Source: Bifidobacterium imperatoris
Lineage (GTDB): Bacteria > Actinomycetota > Actinomycetes > Actinomycetales > Bifidobacteriaceae
NCBI RefSeq assembly: GCF_002860405.1
Contig: NZ_NMWV01000003.1
Location: 1 to 62,673, forward strand
DNA: 62,673 bases
Direction: 5' to 3'
In this document: piece after piece, positions 1-8,198 of the stretch
How the letters are laid out: the number at the start of each line of letters is the position of its first letter
Numbering within the stretch: the first letter of the stretch is position 1
Translations under genes and position numbers: made by a program
The notes under the pieces: generated by a model
Database searches by the model: none
What the model was told of the DNA's origin: nothing
Seen by the model: the letters and a program-made list of their open reading frames with translations, nothing else

Positions 1-90
1 GATCCACAACTTAGCTACAAGCATGTGCCACTCAACCAAGAATTAAAGCCTCACAGCCGCAAACGTGGCTATAAGCCTCGTCGCCGCTAA
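1..90 (+). CDS. C-terminal end of an unidentified protein (cut by window edge)
   Basis: Frame 1 is open from the first base for 29 codons and stops at TAA (88-90). The tail is strongly basic and ends in RKRGYKPRRR. Too little is present to name a family. It is followed only by about 165 bases with no recognisable gene and then a strong hairpin at 256-292, which fits the end of a transcription unit. Confidence 0.5.
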   Translation, partial: DPQLSYKHVPLNQELKPHSRKRGYKPRRR

Positions 91-255
91 CTACGTTATC
101 CTCTGATATGCAGCAGTTTTACCAATATTGCCAAACGAAACAGTCAGCGTATACGCAATAAATGTTTGCACCGATTGGTCGATTTCCACGCTTAAGGCGA
201 ATACAACAGCAACGGATTACTTAGGGAAATCGTTAGAACGCGGCTGAGGGGACAT

Positions 256-292
256 CCAGTGTGCGGTCTCACACAATGAGACCGAACACTGG
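256..292. terminator. Hairpin between convergent genes
   Basis: Arms CCAGTGTGCGGTCTC (256-270) and GAGACCGAACACTGG (278-292) pair over 14 of 15 positions around a 7-base loop. It lies between the end of the plus-strand gene and the end of the minus-strand nitroreductase, so it could serve both. There is no clear U-tract on either side. Bases 91-255 hold nothing else I can identify. Confidence 0.6.
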
Positions 293-334
293 AGCATGAG
301 GTTACATTGTTGGGCTTATATATTATTTATCTCT

Positions 335-1108
335 CTACTTATCCAGTTCGAAGCCTTGTGCTGCGGCCTTTGGCAGCAGTGTCTGGCGGCTGACATCCTG
401 ACCGCTGACCGTGGCAATCTGATCACTGAATGCGTCCACCGGGCGGTCGGTCTGACGCAAATCGTAGTACTGATGCACTTCGGCATCGAAATCATCGAGT
501 GCGGTAAGAGTATCAGTAGCTGCATCATCAGCCGGATACATGTTCTCGAAGAACTGCATCTCACGCGGCATACGCGGCTTCAATGCCGGCTCCTGATCAG
601 GCTTGCCGATAGCCAAGCCCAGCACCGGATACGTGTACTTCGGCAGCTTCAGTGCGTCGATAACACCCGGAATATCGTTCAGAATCGAACCAAGAATCAC
701 GCAACCGAGCCCCAACGAATAAGCGGCAGTTTCCATCGCATGCAGTGCCAGCACGGCGTCATTCTGCGCCTGAGTGAAGCGATAACTGTACTTCAAGTGG
801 AATGCATCAGACGCAGGATTGATGCCCTTGCGCTCAGCAATGCGGGCGTTGCGGTGCTCGTCGATTACGAACACGTACAGCAGTGGAGCTGTGGCGATAT
901 ACGGCTGATGGCCGAATTCAGCCATCTTGGCCTTGAGTTCTGGATCGGTGATGCGAATGGCAGACCAATCATTCAGAAACTGGCTGGATGCAGCATGCTG
1001 GGCAACGGTTTCAAGAGTGGCAACGGTATCGGCATCGATGACCTCATCCTTGAACTTACGAATGGAACGACGGTTCAGCAGCGTCTCAATAGTGGAATTA
1101 GTAACCAT
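335..1108 (-). CDS. NADPH-dependent nitroreductase (NfsA/FRP-like)
   Basis: Predicted cytoplasmic FMN enzyme of 257 residues, the usual size for the NfsA/FRP group, which reduces nitroaromatics, quinones and similar electrophiles with NAD(P)H. The FMN-contact motif RRSIRKF lies at residues 13-19. A central stretch typical of the family (GSILNDIP, then YPVLGLAIGKPD, then KPRMP) is present. The start ATG at 1108 has only a weak purine stretch upstream. The DUF4235 gene lies 57 bases upstream on the same strand and may be co-transcribed. The natural substrate cannot be told from sequence. Confidence 0.87.
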   Translation of the reverse strand: MVTNSTIETLLNRRSIRKFKDEVIDADTVATLETVAQHAASSQFLNDWSAIRITDPELKAKMAEFGHQPYIATAPLLYVFVIDEHRNARIAERKGINPASDAFHLKYSYRFTQAQNDAVLALHAMETAAYSLGLGCVILGSILNDIPGVIDALKLPKYTYPVLGLAIGKPDQEPALKPRMPREMQFFENMYPADDAATDTLTALDDFDAEVHQYYDLRQTDRPVDAFSDQIATVSGQDVSRQTLLPKAAAQGFELDK

Positions 1109-1165
1109 ACCTGCAATTGTTGCACGCAGGGCCGCGCCTGAACATGTGGATGCTCTCAGAGCGAA

Positions 1166-1543
1166 TTACTTGCCGGCCTTGCGATGCATGCGGTCCACAA
1201 ATGCTTGAGAACTATGATCGGAAAGCTGGGAAACCACGGCTCCAAATGCTGCAGAGATTGCAGCGAACGCCAAACTCAGCAGGAAGCCCTGAGGTGCATC
1301 GGCGGCAAGTCCTTTACGAATATTGCGGCGGGCCACACCCTTGTTCCACACCATTTGCAGCATTTTGCCGGCAATAAGACCAGCCACAGTCGGTACTGCG
1401 GACTTGATGAGCTTATCTCCCAATGAATCCGGGTCACTGAGCCTGCGCTCGCGTGCAGCGTTGACGGCATCGTCGACGCGGTGCAGCCCCTGGACCACCT
1501 GATCGGCTTCAGTGGAAAATGCGGAGTTCGGTTCATCACTCAT
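1166..1543 (-). CDS. DUF4235 small membrane protein
   Basis: About 125 residues starting at MSDEPN. An earlier in-frame Met at 1573 exists, but the 1543 start fits the family better and has TAGACT (minus strand, 1551-1556) seven bases upstream, so it may be read from a leaderless transcript. Two hydrophobic stretches, around AVPTVAGLIAGKMLQMVW and GFLLSLAFAAISAAFGAVV, suggest two membrane passes separated by a basic loop. This matches the actinobacterial DUF4235 family, whose function is unknown. It precedes the nitroreductase on the same strand. Confidence 0.75.
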   Translation of the reverse strand: MSDEPNSAFSTEADQVVQGLHRVDDAVNAARERRLSDPDSLGDKLIKSAVPTVAGLIAGKMLQMVWNKGVARRNIRKGLAADAPQGFLLSLAFAAISAAFGAVVSQLSDHSSQAFVDRMHRKAGK

Positions 1544-1637
1544 AGTCACCAGTCTAAAACACAGTCGAATCATACTGAATCATAAAAGGCGTGTGGCGTG
1601 GGTAGAGTCTCGGCCTGACGAAGACTACAGTGGAGGC

Positions 1638-2351
1638 ATGAGCGAACAGAATGTGAATGGCACCGTCGCCGTTGAATCATCTCGTGGTGGGTCAGGTTTT
1701 TTGGTGTTGTTGCGCCACGGGCAAACCGTGTGGAGCGAATCCGGGCAGCATACAGGTCGCACGGATATTCCGCTAACCGAAGTTGGCCGTCAGCAGGCCG
1801 TGGACGCGGGGGAGCGCTTGCGTGAGGCTTTCCCGGATGGGTTTGCGCCGGATTGTGTGTTCTCCAGCCCGCTTAAGCGCGCTCGCCAGACCGCTGAATT
1901 GGCCGGATTCGAAGGTTGTGGTGTGCTCGATGGCATTGCCGAATGGGATTACGGTCGAGCTGAGGGACGCACACGCCAACAGGTGAGCGAAGCCAGCGGC
2001 TTTACATGGGATATTTGGCGCGATGGGCCGCGCTCACTGAACCCTGATTTGGAGGGGGACTGGGTGGAGACGTTGCCTTCCGGCGAGCGGGTTCCCGTGC
2101 ACAATGGCGAGGGTGAGACCTTGGACGAGGCTGCTGCTCGTGCCAAGGGCGCTATTGACGAGGTGCTGCCTCGGCTGGAGAGCGGCCATAATGTGCTGCT
2201 GGTGGCGCATGCCCATATTCTGCGTATTCTGACCTCGCAGTGGCTGGGTGTGGATCCGCATTTCGCGCGCCTGCTGCGTCTTGATACTGCGCATTATTCG
2301 GTGCTGAGCGTATACAAAGGCGATCATGTGATTGAGCGGTGGAACGCTTGA
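1638..2351 (+). CDS. Histidine phosphatase family protein (phosphoglycerate mutase-like)
   Basis: A 237-residue protein of the histidine phosphatase superfamily. The catalytic RHG motif (LLRHGQTVW) is near residue 27, the SSPLKRARQTA motif follows, and the second catalytic His is in LVAHAHILR. Family members are phosphatases or cofactor-dependent mutases acting on small phosphoesters; the large insert (DWVETLPSGERVPV) resembles acid phosphatases of actinobacteria more than glycolytic mutase. The ATG at 1638 sits directly after GGAGG (too close for a usual ribosome site) and six bases after TACAGT, so a leaderless start is possible. The frame is open further upstream, but no better start is visible. 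Confidence 0.8.
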   Translation: MSEQNVNGTVAVESSRGGSGFLVLLRHGQTVWSESGQHTGRTDIPLTEVGRQQAVDAGERLREAFPDGFAPDCVFSSPLKRARQTAELAGFEGCGVLDGIAEWDYGRAEGRTRQQVSEASGFTWDIWRDGPRSLNPDLEGDWVETLPSGERVPVHNGEGETLDEAAARAKGAIDEVLPRLESGHNVLLVAHAHILRILTSQWLGVDPHFARLLRLDTAHYSVLSVYKGDHVIERWNA

Positions 2352-2452
2352 TTGTGATGCTGCTATGTAGTGCTGCGCGCTGATCGGTGTGCGCGGCTGC
2401 TGCGCGCGCTAGTGTATGTGGCCGTTGTGCATTTGTGCTCGCGTGAATTCGT

Positions 2453-2477
2453 AAGCCCGCTGTATAGGCGGGCTTTT
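2453..2477 (+). terminator. Rho-independent terminator after the phosphatase gene
   Basis: AAGCCCGC (2453-2460) pairs perfectly with GCGGGCTT (2468-2475) around a 7-base loop and runs into a short T tract. It lies about 100 bases past the phosphatase stop. Confidence 0.75.
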
Positions 2478-2604
2478 GCTGTATTGAGGTGGTTGTTTTC
2501 TGCATTTGCGCGAGGGGCAATGCGAAAGGGGTGCTGTCTGCAATGCTTCTTCTGTGCTCGTATGCGTAGGTATTGCTGGGATGTGACGGATTTTAGCGGC
2601 TTGG

Positions 2605-2834
2605 ATTGCAAACGATGGCGGTAAGTGCCGATAGTTGACGAGAACGTAGTCATTTTTATGTGATTTGTCTATGTTTGCGCTCTCATTTATTGCGAACGCT
2701 TGCATTCTAGAGCTTTGTAATAAACCCTTGAAAAATTAGTGTTTCTTCAGTATTTATGCGTTCGCCGAGGTTCTTTAATGCAATTTAGGCGCGCCGGTAA
2801 TGCCATCGTTTGCAAAAAGAAGCAAACCGTTGCA
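2605..2834 (+). promoter_or_regulatory. Promoter region of the sugar-binding protein with four LacI-type operator candidates
   Basis: Four sites share an AACG core flanked by TTGC or TGCA: ATTGCAAACGAT (2605-2616), TGCGAACGCTTGCA (2691-2704), ATCGTTTGCAA (2805-2815) and AGCAAACCGTTGCA (2821-2834). The same sequence, as a near-perfect palindrome, is in front of the LacI gene (5815-5834). A possible promoter is TTGAAA (2728-2733), 17 bases, TATTTA (2751-2756). The inference is that the neighbouring LacI protein represses the binding-protein gene here. Confidence 0.6.
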
Positions 2835-2930
2835 CAATAGTGCATGTCGATAGTTGTGAAGGTGCTGCTAACGGCATCGCTTCTAACCGGAACCCGATTG
2901 GAAGCCTCGATGAAAGAGAAAGGTTCGAAG

Positions 2931-4256
2931 ATGAATCGCACAATCAAGTCTGCGGTTGCAGTAGCGGCTATTGCTGCAATGTCTCTGGGCACTTTGGCTG
3001 CCTGCGGAAGCTCCACTTCCGGCGATGACGCCAAGGGCAAGGTCTACTACCTGAACTTCAAGCCGGAAGCCGCCGATCAGTGGGTTGCTCTGGCCAAGGA
3101 ATACACCAAGGAAAAGGGTGTAGAAGTCAAGGTGCAGACCGCAGCCTCCGGCACTTATGAGCAGACCCTGAAGTCCGAAATCGCCAAGACCGAAGCCCCG
3201 ACCCTGTTCCAGGTCAACGGCCCGGTTGGCTACCAGAACTGGAAGCGCTACACCGCTGATCTTTCGAACACTGACATCTACAAGGAGCTCACCAACCAGA
3301 ATGTGGCTCTGAAGGATGGCGACAAGGTTGTGGGCGTGCCGTACGTGATGGAAACCTACGGCCTGATTTACAACAAGGACATCCTCAACAAGTACTTCGC
3401 TCTGGACGGTGCCAAGGCCACGTCCATCGACGAGATTGACAACTTCGATACGCTGAAGGCCGTGGCTGACGACATGCAGGCCCGCAAGGATGAGCTCGGC
3501 ATTCAGGGTGCGTTCACCTCCGCTGGCTTCGATTCCAGCTCCGACTGGCGTTTCAAGACCCACCTGGCCAACTTGCCGCTCTACTACGAGTTCCAGAAGG
3601 ACAAGGTCACTGAGCAGCCGGCCACCATCAAGGGAACCTACCTGCCGAACTACAAGAAGATCTTCGATCTGTACATCACCGACTCCACCACTGATCGCAC
3701 TCAGCTGAGCGCCAAGACCGGCGATGATGCCAACTCCGAGTTCGCACTCGGCGAGGCCGCCTTCTATCAGAACGGTACTTGGGCTTGGACCGACCTGCAG
3801 AAGGCCGGTATGAAGGCCGAATCCGTGGGCATGATGCCGATCTACATCGGCGTCAAGGGCGAAGAGAAGCAAGGCCTGGCCACTGGTTCCGAGAACTACT
3901 GGTGCATCAACGACAAGGCTTCCGATGCCGACAAGAAGGCCACTGAGGACTTCCTCTCCTGGGTGATTACCTCCGACGCCGGCAAGAAGGCCCTTTCTCA
4001 GGACATGGGCTTCACCACCCCGTTCAAGACCTTCGACGACGTCAAGTTCGATAACCCGCTGACCGAGGCCGCTGTTGCGGATCAGAAGTCCGGCAAGACC
4101 CAGGTCTCCTGGAACTTCACCATGATGCCGTCTGAAGAGTGGAAGAACAAGGTCGGCCAGGCTCTGCTCGAGTACGCTCAGGGCACCGGCAACTGGGATG
4201 CTGTGAAGACCGCCTTCGTGGACGGTTGGGCTTCCGAGTACGCAGCTTCTCACTGA
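2931..4256 (+). CDS. Sugar ABC transporter substrate-binding lipoprotein (family 1)
   Basis: A 441-residue extracellular solute-binding protein of the carbohydrate type. A lipoprotein signal peptide (basic MNRTIK, hydrophobic run, lipobox LAAC near residue 23) places it on the outer face of the membrane. The body follows family 1 binding proteins (VGVPYVMETYGLIYNKDIL, later FALGEAAFYQNGTWAW). Start chosen at ATG 2931, which has AGAAAGG eight bases upstream; the frame is open further upstream but without a ribosome site. Its permeases lie across the divergent LacI gene at 6089-7785. No ATPase gene is nearby, so a shared MsiK-type ATPase is presumed. The sugar cannot be named. Confidence 0.88.
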   Translation: MNRTIKSAVAVAAIAAMSLGTLAACGSSTSGDDAKGKVYYLNFKPEAADQWVALAKEYTKEKGVEVKVQTAASGTYEQTLKSEIAKTEAPTLFQVNGPVGYQNWKRYTADLSNTDIYKELTNQNVALKDGDKVVGVPYVMETYGLIYNKDILNKYFALDGAKATSIDEIDNFDTLKAVADDMQARKDELGIQGAFTSAGFDSSSDWRFKTHLANLPLYYEFQKDKVTEQPATIKGTYLPNYKKIFDLYITDSTTDRTQLSAKTGDDANSEFALGEAAFYQNGTWAWTDLQKAGMKAESVGMMPIYIGVKGEEKQGLATGSENYWCINDKASDADKKATEDFLSWVITSDAGKKALSQDMGFTTPFKTFDDVKFDNPLTEAAVADQKSGKTQVSWNFTMMPSEEWKNKVGQALLEYAQGTGNWDAVKTAFVDGWASEYAASH

Positions 4257-4268
4257 GTTTTTCACTGA

Positions 4269-4304
4269 GTTGATTGGGTGATTCCCCCGAATCGCCTAAT
4301 CAAC
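4269..4304 (+). terminator. Terminator hairpin of the binding-protein gene
   Basis: A 16-base-pair stem, with two G-U pairs, and a CCCC loop starts 12 bases after the stop codon: arms 4269-4284 (GTTGATTGGGTGATTC) and 4289-4304. No long U-tract follows, so it may also protect the 3' end of the abundant binding-protein mRNA. Confidence 0.7.
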
Positions 4305-4441
4305 AACTGTGAGAGTCGCAATAACTGCAATAACTGAACATTAATAACTGAAAAAACGGCGGCACCTTGTGCCTTTCCCCTCCTTCGCATGAGATGCCGC
4401 CCATTCTCTTACTCCACTTCATGTGTCTCCTTCTCCTTAAA

Positions 4442-4482
4442 CGTGTGGGCCCGTCGCTCTGAATGAACGACGGGCCCACACG
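4442..4482. terminator. Second long hairpin between convergent genes
   Basis: CGTGTGGGCCCGTCG (4442-4456) pairs perfectly over 15 bases with 4468-4482 around an 11-base loop. It lies between the binding-protein gene and the convergent LacI gene. Confidence 0.6.
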
Positions 4483-4533
4483 CGTTGTTAGACGGGGTTG
4501 TTGGGCGTTGTTAAGCGGAAGAGCCAGATGAAA

Positions 4534-4682
4534 GACTGTAGGTTTTCTAACACTGACTGTAGGTTTTTGAACAAAAAACGTTGGAAATCCTACAGTTGGC
4601 GTCCAAAAACCTACAGTCTTTATATAAATCCCTACAGTCAGTGTTGGGAAACCTACAGTCAGCGTTCAAAAACCGTCAGTCA
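4534..4682. repeat. Nested inverted-repeat cluster built on ACTGTAGG
   Basis: The word ACTGTAGG or its complement CCTACAGT occurs six times in about 130 bases, with a degenerate copy at the end. An outer arm of 30 bases (4534-4563) is mirrored by 4631-4660 with three mismatches. An inner arm GACTGTAGGTTTTTG (4555-4569) is perfectly mirrored by 4604-4618. A further GGTTTTTGAAC (4562-4572) is mirrored after 4660. An open frame crosses it, but it is only repeat read as codons. Function unknown. Confidence 0.75.
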
Positions 4683-4708
4683 TGGGAGGGATGGTAGGTT
4701 TTGTGCGT

Positions 4709-5725
4709 CTACTTAACGCGCGACGTTGACGCGCGAACCACCAGATGCGCCGGACAGCTTACGAACGGTTGCTCGATGGTCTTCTCCTCGATAAGATCAA
4801 GCGTCATGCGGGCGGCCTTGCGTGCCATATCCACTGGATCCTGTCGAATCGTAGTCAGACCAATGTCGTCGGTGTAGAAGCTGTCGTCATAGCCGATAAG
4901 CGATACATCGCCAGGCACGGAGAAACCGTTGCGTTCCAGCTGGAACAGCAGCGGAAGCGCAATACCATCTTCCTGACAGGCGATGGCAGTGGGCATTTCA
5001 TCCAAACTCATCAACTGAGTGACCACATCGCTGATTTCATAATGACCGTCCGCATTCACCTTGCAGACGTTGACCTGCGGCTCGATGCCTTCCTTGCGGC
5101 AGCAGGCGGTAAAGGCGTTGAATCGGCTCTGCACGGAGAAGCTCAGTGAAATCTCGCGATCCGTGCTGATATACGCAATGCGGCGGTGTCCAAGAGTAAC
5201 CAGATGGCGCGCGGCCAGCGTAGAGCCTTGTGCATCATCAATGTTGACGGCTGCGGTGAATCCGCGGGCTTGTGCATCAACCGAGTTGATGCCGACAATT
5301 GGCACATCCACTGAAGCAAGCTGTGCGATTTCATTGTTGTCGATATCGAACGACACCACAATCACGGCGTCCGCATTGCGGCGCACGGGCAGCATTTCAA
5401 AGAATTCCTTGCGTTCCTCAATACTGGAGATCTGGAAGATTGAAATATCGTATCCCTCCGCGTGAAGCACTTCGTTGAGGCCTTCAATCACGGAAGCGGT
5501 GAACCACAAGCGAATGTGGCCGCTCATCAGCACTGCGATGCGCAGCGAACGACCGGATTTCAGTGCGGCTGCAGAGCGGGAGAGTGAGAAATTCAATTTA
5601 TCTGCGATAGCCAGCACGCGCTCGCGGGTTTTGGCCGAGACCAGGTCCGGTCTGGTGAACGAGCGGGAGACGGTGGAGATGGAAACCCCGGCTTGTTGTG
5701 CGACGTCTTGGATGCTCGTGGACAT
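4709..5725 (-). CDS. LacI-family transcriptional repressor of the adjacent sugar ABC locus
   Basis: A 338-residue LacI/GalR regulator. The helix-turn-helix is at residues 4-24 (IQDVAQQAGVSISTVSR) and is followed by the hinge (AAALKSGRS) and a periplasmic-binding-like sensor domain that ends in VPGDVSLIGYDDSFYTDDIGLTTI. It is expected to bind DNA until a sugar derived from the transported substrate releases it. It sits between the binding-protein gene (convergent) and the permease genes (divergent). Palindromes with an AACGTT core lie in its own promoter and in front of the permeases, supporting local control and autoregulation. Start ATG 5725 has AAAGGGGC upstream. Confidence 0.9.
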   Translation of the reverse strand: MSTSIQDVAQQAGVSISTVSRSFTRPDLVSAKTRERVLAIADKLNFSLSRSAAALKSGRSLRIAVLMSGHIRLWFTASVIEGLNEVLHAEGYDISIFQISSIEERKEFFEMLPVRRNADAVIVVSFDIDNNEIAQLASVDVPIVGINSVDAQARGFTAAVNIDDAQGSTLAARHLVTLGHRRIAYISTDREISLSFSVQSRFNAFTACCRKEGIEPQVNVCKVNADGHYEISDVVTQLMSLDEMPTAIACQEDGIALPLLFQLERNGFSVPGDVSLIGYDDSFYTDDIGLTTIRQDPVDMARKAARMTLDLIEEKTIEQPFVSCPAHLVVRASTSRVK

Positions 5726-5814
5726 TCGTGCCCCTTTGCGTGAGGAAACTGGTTTGGATTCGACTTCTTAAGTGTACATGTGATTTCCATACGACAAGAA
5801 GATGAAAACGATTG

Positions 5815-5834
5815 TATTGCAAACGTTTGTAATA
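5815..5834. promoter_or_regulatory. LacI operator palindrome
   Basis: TATTGCAAACGTTTGTAATA is a near-perfect palindrome centred on CG, the standard form of a LacI-family operator. It lies about 90 bases upstream of the LacI start and about 255 bases upstream of the first permease. A half-site GAAAACGATTG precedes it. Confidence 0.75.
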
Positions 5835-5931
5835 CCGAATCAATAATAAAGAAAATGGCTTAAATAAGCCGTTTTATGGACTGAAAAGGTAGTCTATGCA
5901 AGTGATTGACAAAGCTGGGAAACGCGATAAA

Positions 5932-5969
5932 TGACAACGTTTGACATATTGCTGTGCAGCATTTACGAT
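5932..5969 (+). promoter_or_regulatory. Permease promoter overlapped by an operator
   Basis: TTGACA (5941-5946), a 17-base spacer and TACGAT (5964-5969) make a close match to the vegetative promoter consensus. The imperfect palindrome TGACAACGTTTGACA (5932-5946) has the same AACGTT core as the LacI operator and covers the -35 box, a position suited to repression. Confidence 0.7.
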
Positions 5970-6088
5970 ATTCGTAGGCTTGAACAAGGGCGAGACTGAG
6001 CGATCAGTACCCGTTCGGCGGGCTGATACTGAGAATGTTCCGCTTCGACGCACGATGTAGTGCAGCGGACTCAAGGAGGAGGAAAGTC

Positions 6089-6943
6089 ATGATCAGCATG
6101 GCTGGTAAGGCGATACGCAGGTGGTGGGCGCTATTCGCGCTACCTACGTTTGCCGCATTCATTATCGGATTTTTGGTGCCGTTCATCATGGGCGTGTACC
6201 TGAGCTTCTGTGAGTTCACCACGGTTACCGACGGTGAATTCGTAGGGTTGAAGAACTACACCAAAGCGCTGAAGGATCCGGAATTCCTGCATGCTCTTGG
6301 CTTTTCTACGGCGTTCACCATCGTGACCACCATTGTGATCAACGTGGTTGCATTCGCCATCGCCTACATGCTGACCAAGGCCATTAAGGGCTCCACAATC
6401 TTCCGTTCGGTGTTCTTCATGCCGAACCTCATCGGCGGCATCATTCTGGGCTACATTTGGCTGCTGCTCCTGAACGGCGTGCTCGCCCACTGGGGTCGCG
6501 CCCTGACCTACAAGGCTTCCTACGGCTTCTGGGGCTTGGTCATTCTGGTGTGCTGGCAGCAAATCGGCTACATGATGATCATCTACATCGCCGGCCTGCA
6601 AGCGCTGCCCACCGACGTGCTTGAGGCAGCTGCCGTAGATGGCGCGAACGGTACCCAGACTATGTTCCGCATCATCATCCCGCTGATGATGCCGTCCATC
6701 ACCGTGTGCTCCTTCCTCACCGTGACCAACGGTTTCAAGCTTTACGATCAGAACCTCGCTTTGACCAACGGCGCACCAAGCAACATGTCTGAAGGTTTGG
6801 CATTGAACATCACCCGTACCTTCTACGGCCGCATGGGTTGGGAAGGCGTCGGCCAGGCAAAGGCTGTGCTGTTCTTCATCCTGGTGGCGATCATTGCACT
6901 TATTCAGAACAAGCTCACCACGAGCAAGGAGGTGGCAGCCTGA
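6089..6943 (+). CDS. Sugar ABC transporter permease (MalF/LacF-like)
   Basis: A 284-residue integral membrane protein with about six membrane spans. The ATPase-docking EAA loop is visible as LEAAAVDGANGTQTMFRIIIPLM near residue 190. It should form the channel with the next gene product. The start at ATG 6089 is set by AAGGAGG nine bases upstream. Its stop overlaps the next start (ATGA), so the two are translationally coupled. Control is expected from the LacI sites at 5815-5946. The ATPase is not encoded here. Confidence 0.9.
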   Translation: MISMAGKAIRRWWALFALPTFAAFIIGFLVPFIMGVYLSFCEFTTVTDGEFVGLKNYTKALKDPEFLHALGFSTAFTIVTTIVINVVAFAIAYMLTKAIKGSTIFRSVFFMPNLIGGIILGYIWLLLLNGVLAHWGRALTYKASYGFWGLVILVCWQQIGYMMIIYIAGLQALPTDVLEAAAVDGANGTQTMFRIIIPLMMPSITVCSFLTVTNGFKLYDQNLALTNGAPSNMSEGLALNITRTFYGRMGWEGVGQAKAVLFFILVAIIALIQNKLTTSKEVAA

Positions 6944-7785
6944 TGAACGAGAACAAGCCCGTGAAGCATGGCCCGGTCTGGACTGCTCTGTTTACCGTCG
7001 TTTCACTCTTCTGGATTTTCCCGATTGTTCTGGTCTTGATCAACTCCTTCAAGCAGAAGGCGTACATCTCCAAGAACGCATTCTCCTTGCCGACCGGCAA
7101 GGCATTCGTGGGATTCGAAAACTATACGCGTGGTGTTGAAACCACACAGTTCTTCGCATCCTTCGGCTGGACCCTGCTCATCACCGTGGGCTCTGTGGTG
7201 CTGATTTTGGTGTGCACGTCGATGTGCGCATGGTGGATTGTGCGCGTGAACAATTGGGCAGCCAAGTTGCTCTACACGTTGTTCCTGTTCAACATGATTG
7301 TGCCGTTCCAGATGGTGATGTTCACCCTCTCCAAGATTGCCGATATGTTGAAGCTCAACACTCCGTGGGGTTTGTGCATCGTTTACCTCGGTTTCGGCGC
7401 CGGCCTGGCCGTGTTCATCTTCACCGGTGTGATTAAGGGCATTCCGCAAGAGCTTGAGGAATCCGCCATGATCGATGGTGCTTCAGTACCGCGCATCTTC
7501 TTCCAAATCGTGGTGCCGATTATGAAACCGTCGATTGTGTCCGTGGCCATCCTTGAAGCCATGTGGATCTGGAACGACTACCTGCTGCCGTACCTGACTC
7601 TCGACCTCGGCAAGTACAAGACCATCTCTGTGGCCGTGCAGTACTTGAAGGGTGGTTACGGTTCTGTGGATATGGGCGCCATGATGGCCTGCCTGGTGCT
7701 CGCCATCATCCCGATCATCGTCTTCTACCTCGTCTGCCAGAAGTACATTGTGAGCGGTGTTATGGCTGGGGCTGTTAAGGGATGA
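6943..7785 (+). CDS. Sugar ABC transporter permease (MalG/LacG-like)
   Basis: A 280-residue partner permease with about six spans. Its EAA loop reads LEESAMIDGASVPRIFFQIVVPIMKP. Start ATG 6943 overlaps the upstream stop (TGATG), with AAGGAGG inside the end of the upstream gene. It pairs with the 6089 gene product and receives sugar from the binding lipoprotein at 2931. The stop codon is buried in the stem of a perfect 14-base-pair hairpin (7776-7807). Confidence 0.9.
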   Translation: MNENKPVKHGPVWTALFTVVSLFWIFPIVLVLINSFKQKAYISKNAFSLPTGKAFVGFENYTRGVETTQFFASFGWTLLITVGSVVLILVCTSMCAWWIVRVNNWAAKLLYTLFLFNMIVPFQMVMFTLSKIADMLKLNTPWGLCIVYLGFGAGLAVFIFTGVIKGIPQELEESAMIDGASVPRIFFQIVVPIMKPSIVSVAILEAMWIWNDYLLPYLTLDLGKYKTISVAVQYLKGGYGSVDMGAMMACLVLAIIPIIVFYLVCQKYIVSGVMAGAVKG

Positions 7786-7832
7786 TGACTAGTGTCATCA
7801 TCCCTTAGGGGGAAGTCCGGTGGACTTTCCCC
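7776..7832 (+). terminator. Two back-to-back hairpins at the end of the permease operon
   Basis: TAAGGGATGATGAC (7776-7789) pairs perfectly with 7794-7807 around TAGT and includes the stop codon. Immediately after it, GGGGGAAGTCC (7808-7818) pairs with 7822-7832 around GGT. Neither has a U-tract, so they may act as an mRNA 3' stabiliser as well as a terminator. Confidence 0.6.
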
Positions 7833-7954
7833 AAGCCCCAGCCTGAGCGAGGCGGTAGCCGAGCGAAGGTGATGTTGAGCCTCGCCATAGGCGAGTCCGT
7901 AATTGCAGGGCCGTCAAGGGCTGAGCTAAGGACTGAGCTTAGTCGTTGGCCGAG

Positions 7955-8122
7955 CGCAAGAAATTCGGGTAAATAGAGGCATCTTCCCGAATTTCTTGCG
8001 TTGAGCATTAGTCAGTGCAAAGAATTCGGGAGAATAGGGTTGCTTTCCCGAATTTCTTGTAGTGAGCGGCTGTCAGTGCAAGAAATTCGGGAGATAGCCA
8101 GTAATTTCCGGAATTTCTTGCG
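7955..8122. repeat. Three tandem copies of a palindromic CAAGAAATTCGGG repeat
   Basis: Three units, 60-62 bases apart, each contain CAAGAAATTCGGG (or a near match) and its complement CCCGAATTTCTTG, so each can form a 13-15 base-pair hairpin. Unit 1 is perfect (7955-7969 with 7986-8000); units 2 and 3 carry one or two mismatches. A fourth copy stands at 37140-37188. The stretch from 7833 to 8198 holds no gene I can support. Confidence 0.85.
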
Positions 8123-8198
8123 CGTTGATGATGTGGCGCTGACGTGTAGCGTCATAATGCAAGAGGTACGTATTTAATAACGGCTAAAAGGAGACTTG

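Noticed and set aside
4498..4716. 72-codon open frame on the plus strand
   Set aside because: It is the ACTGTAGG repeat cluster read as codons (repeated SYS/TYS and CRF words); no ribosome site.
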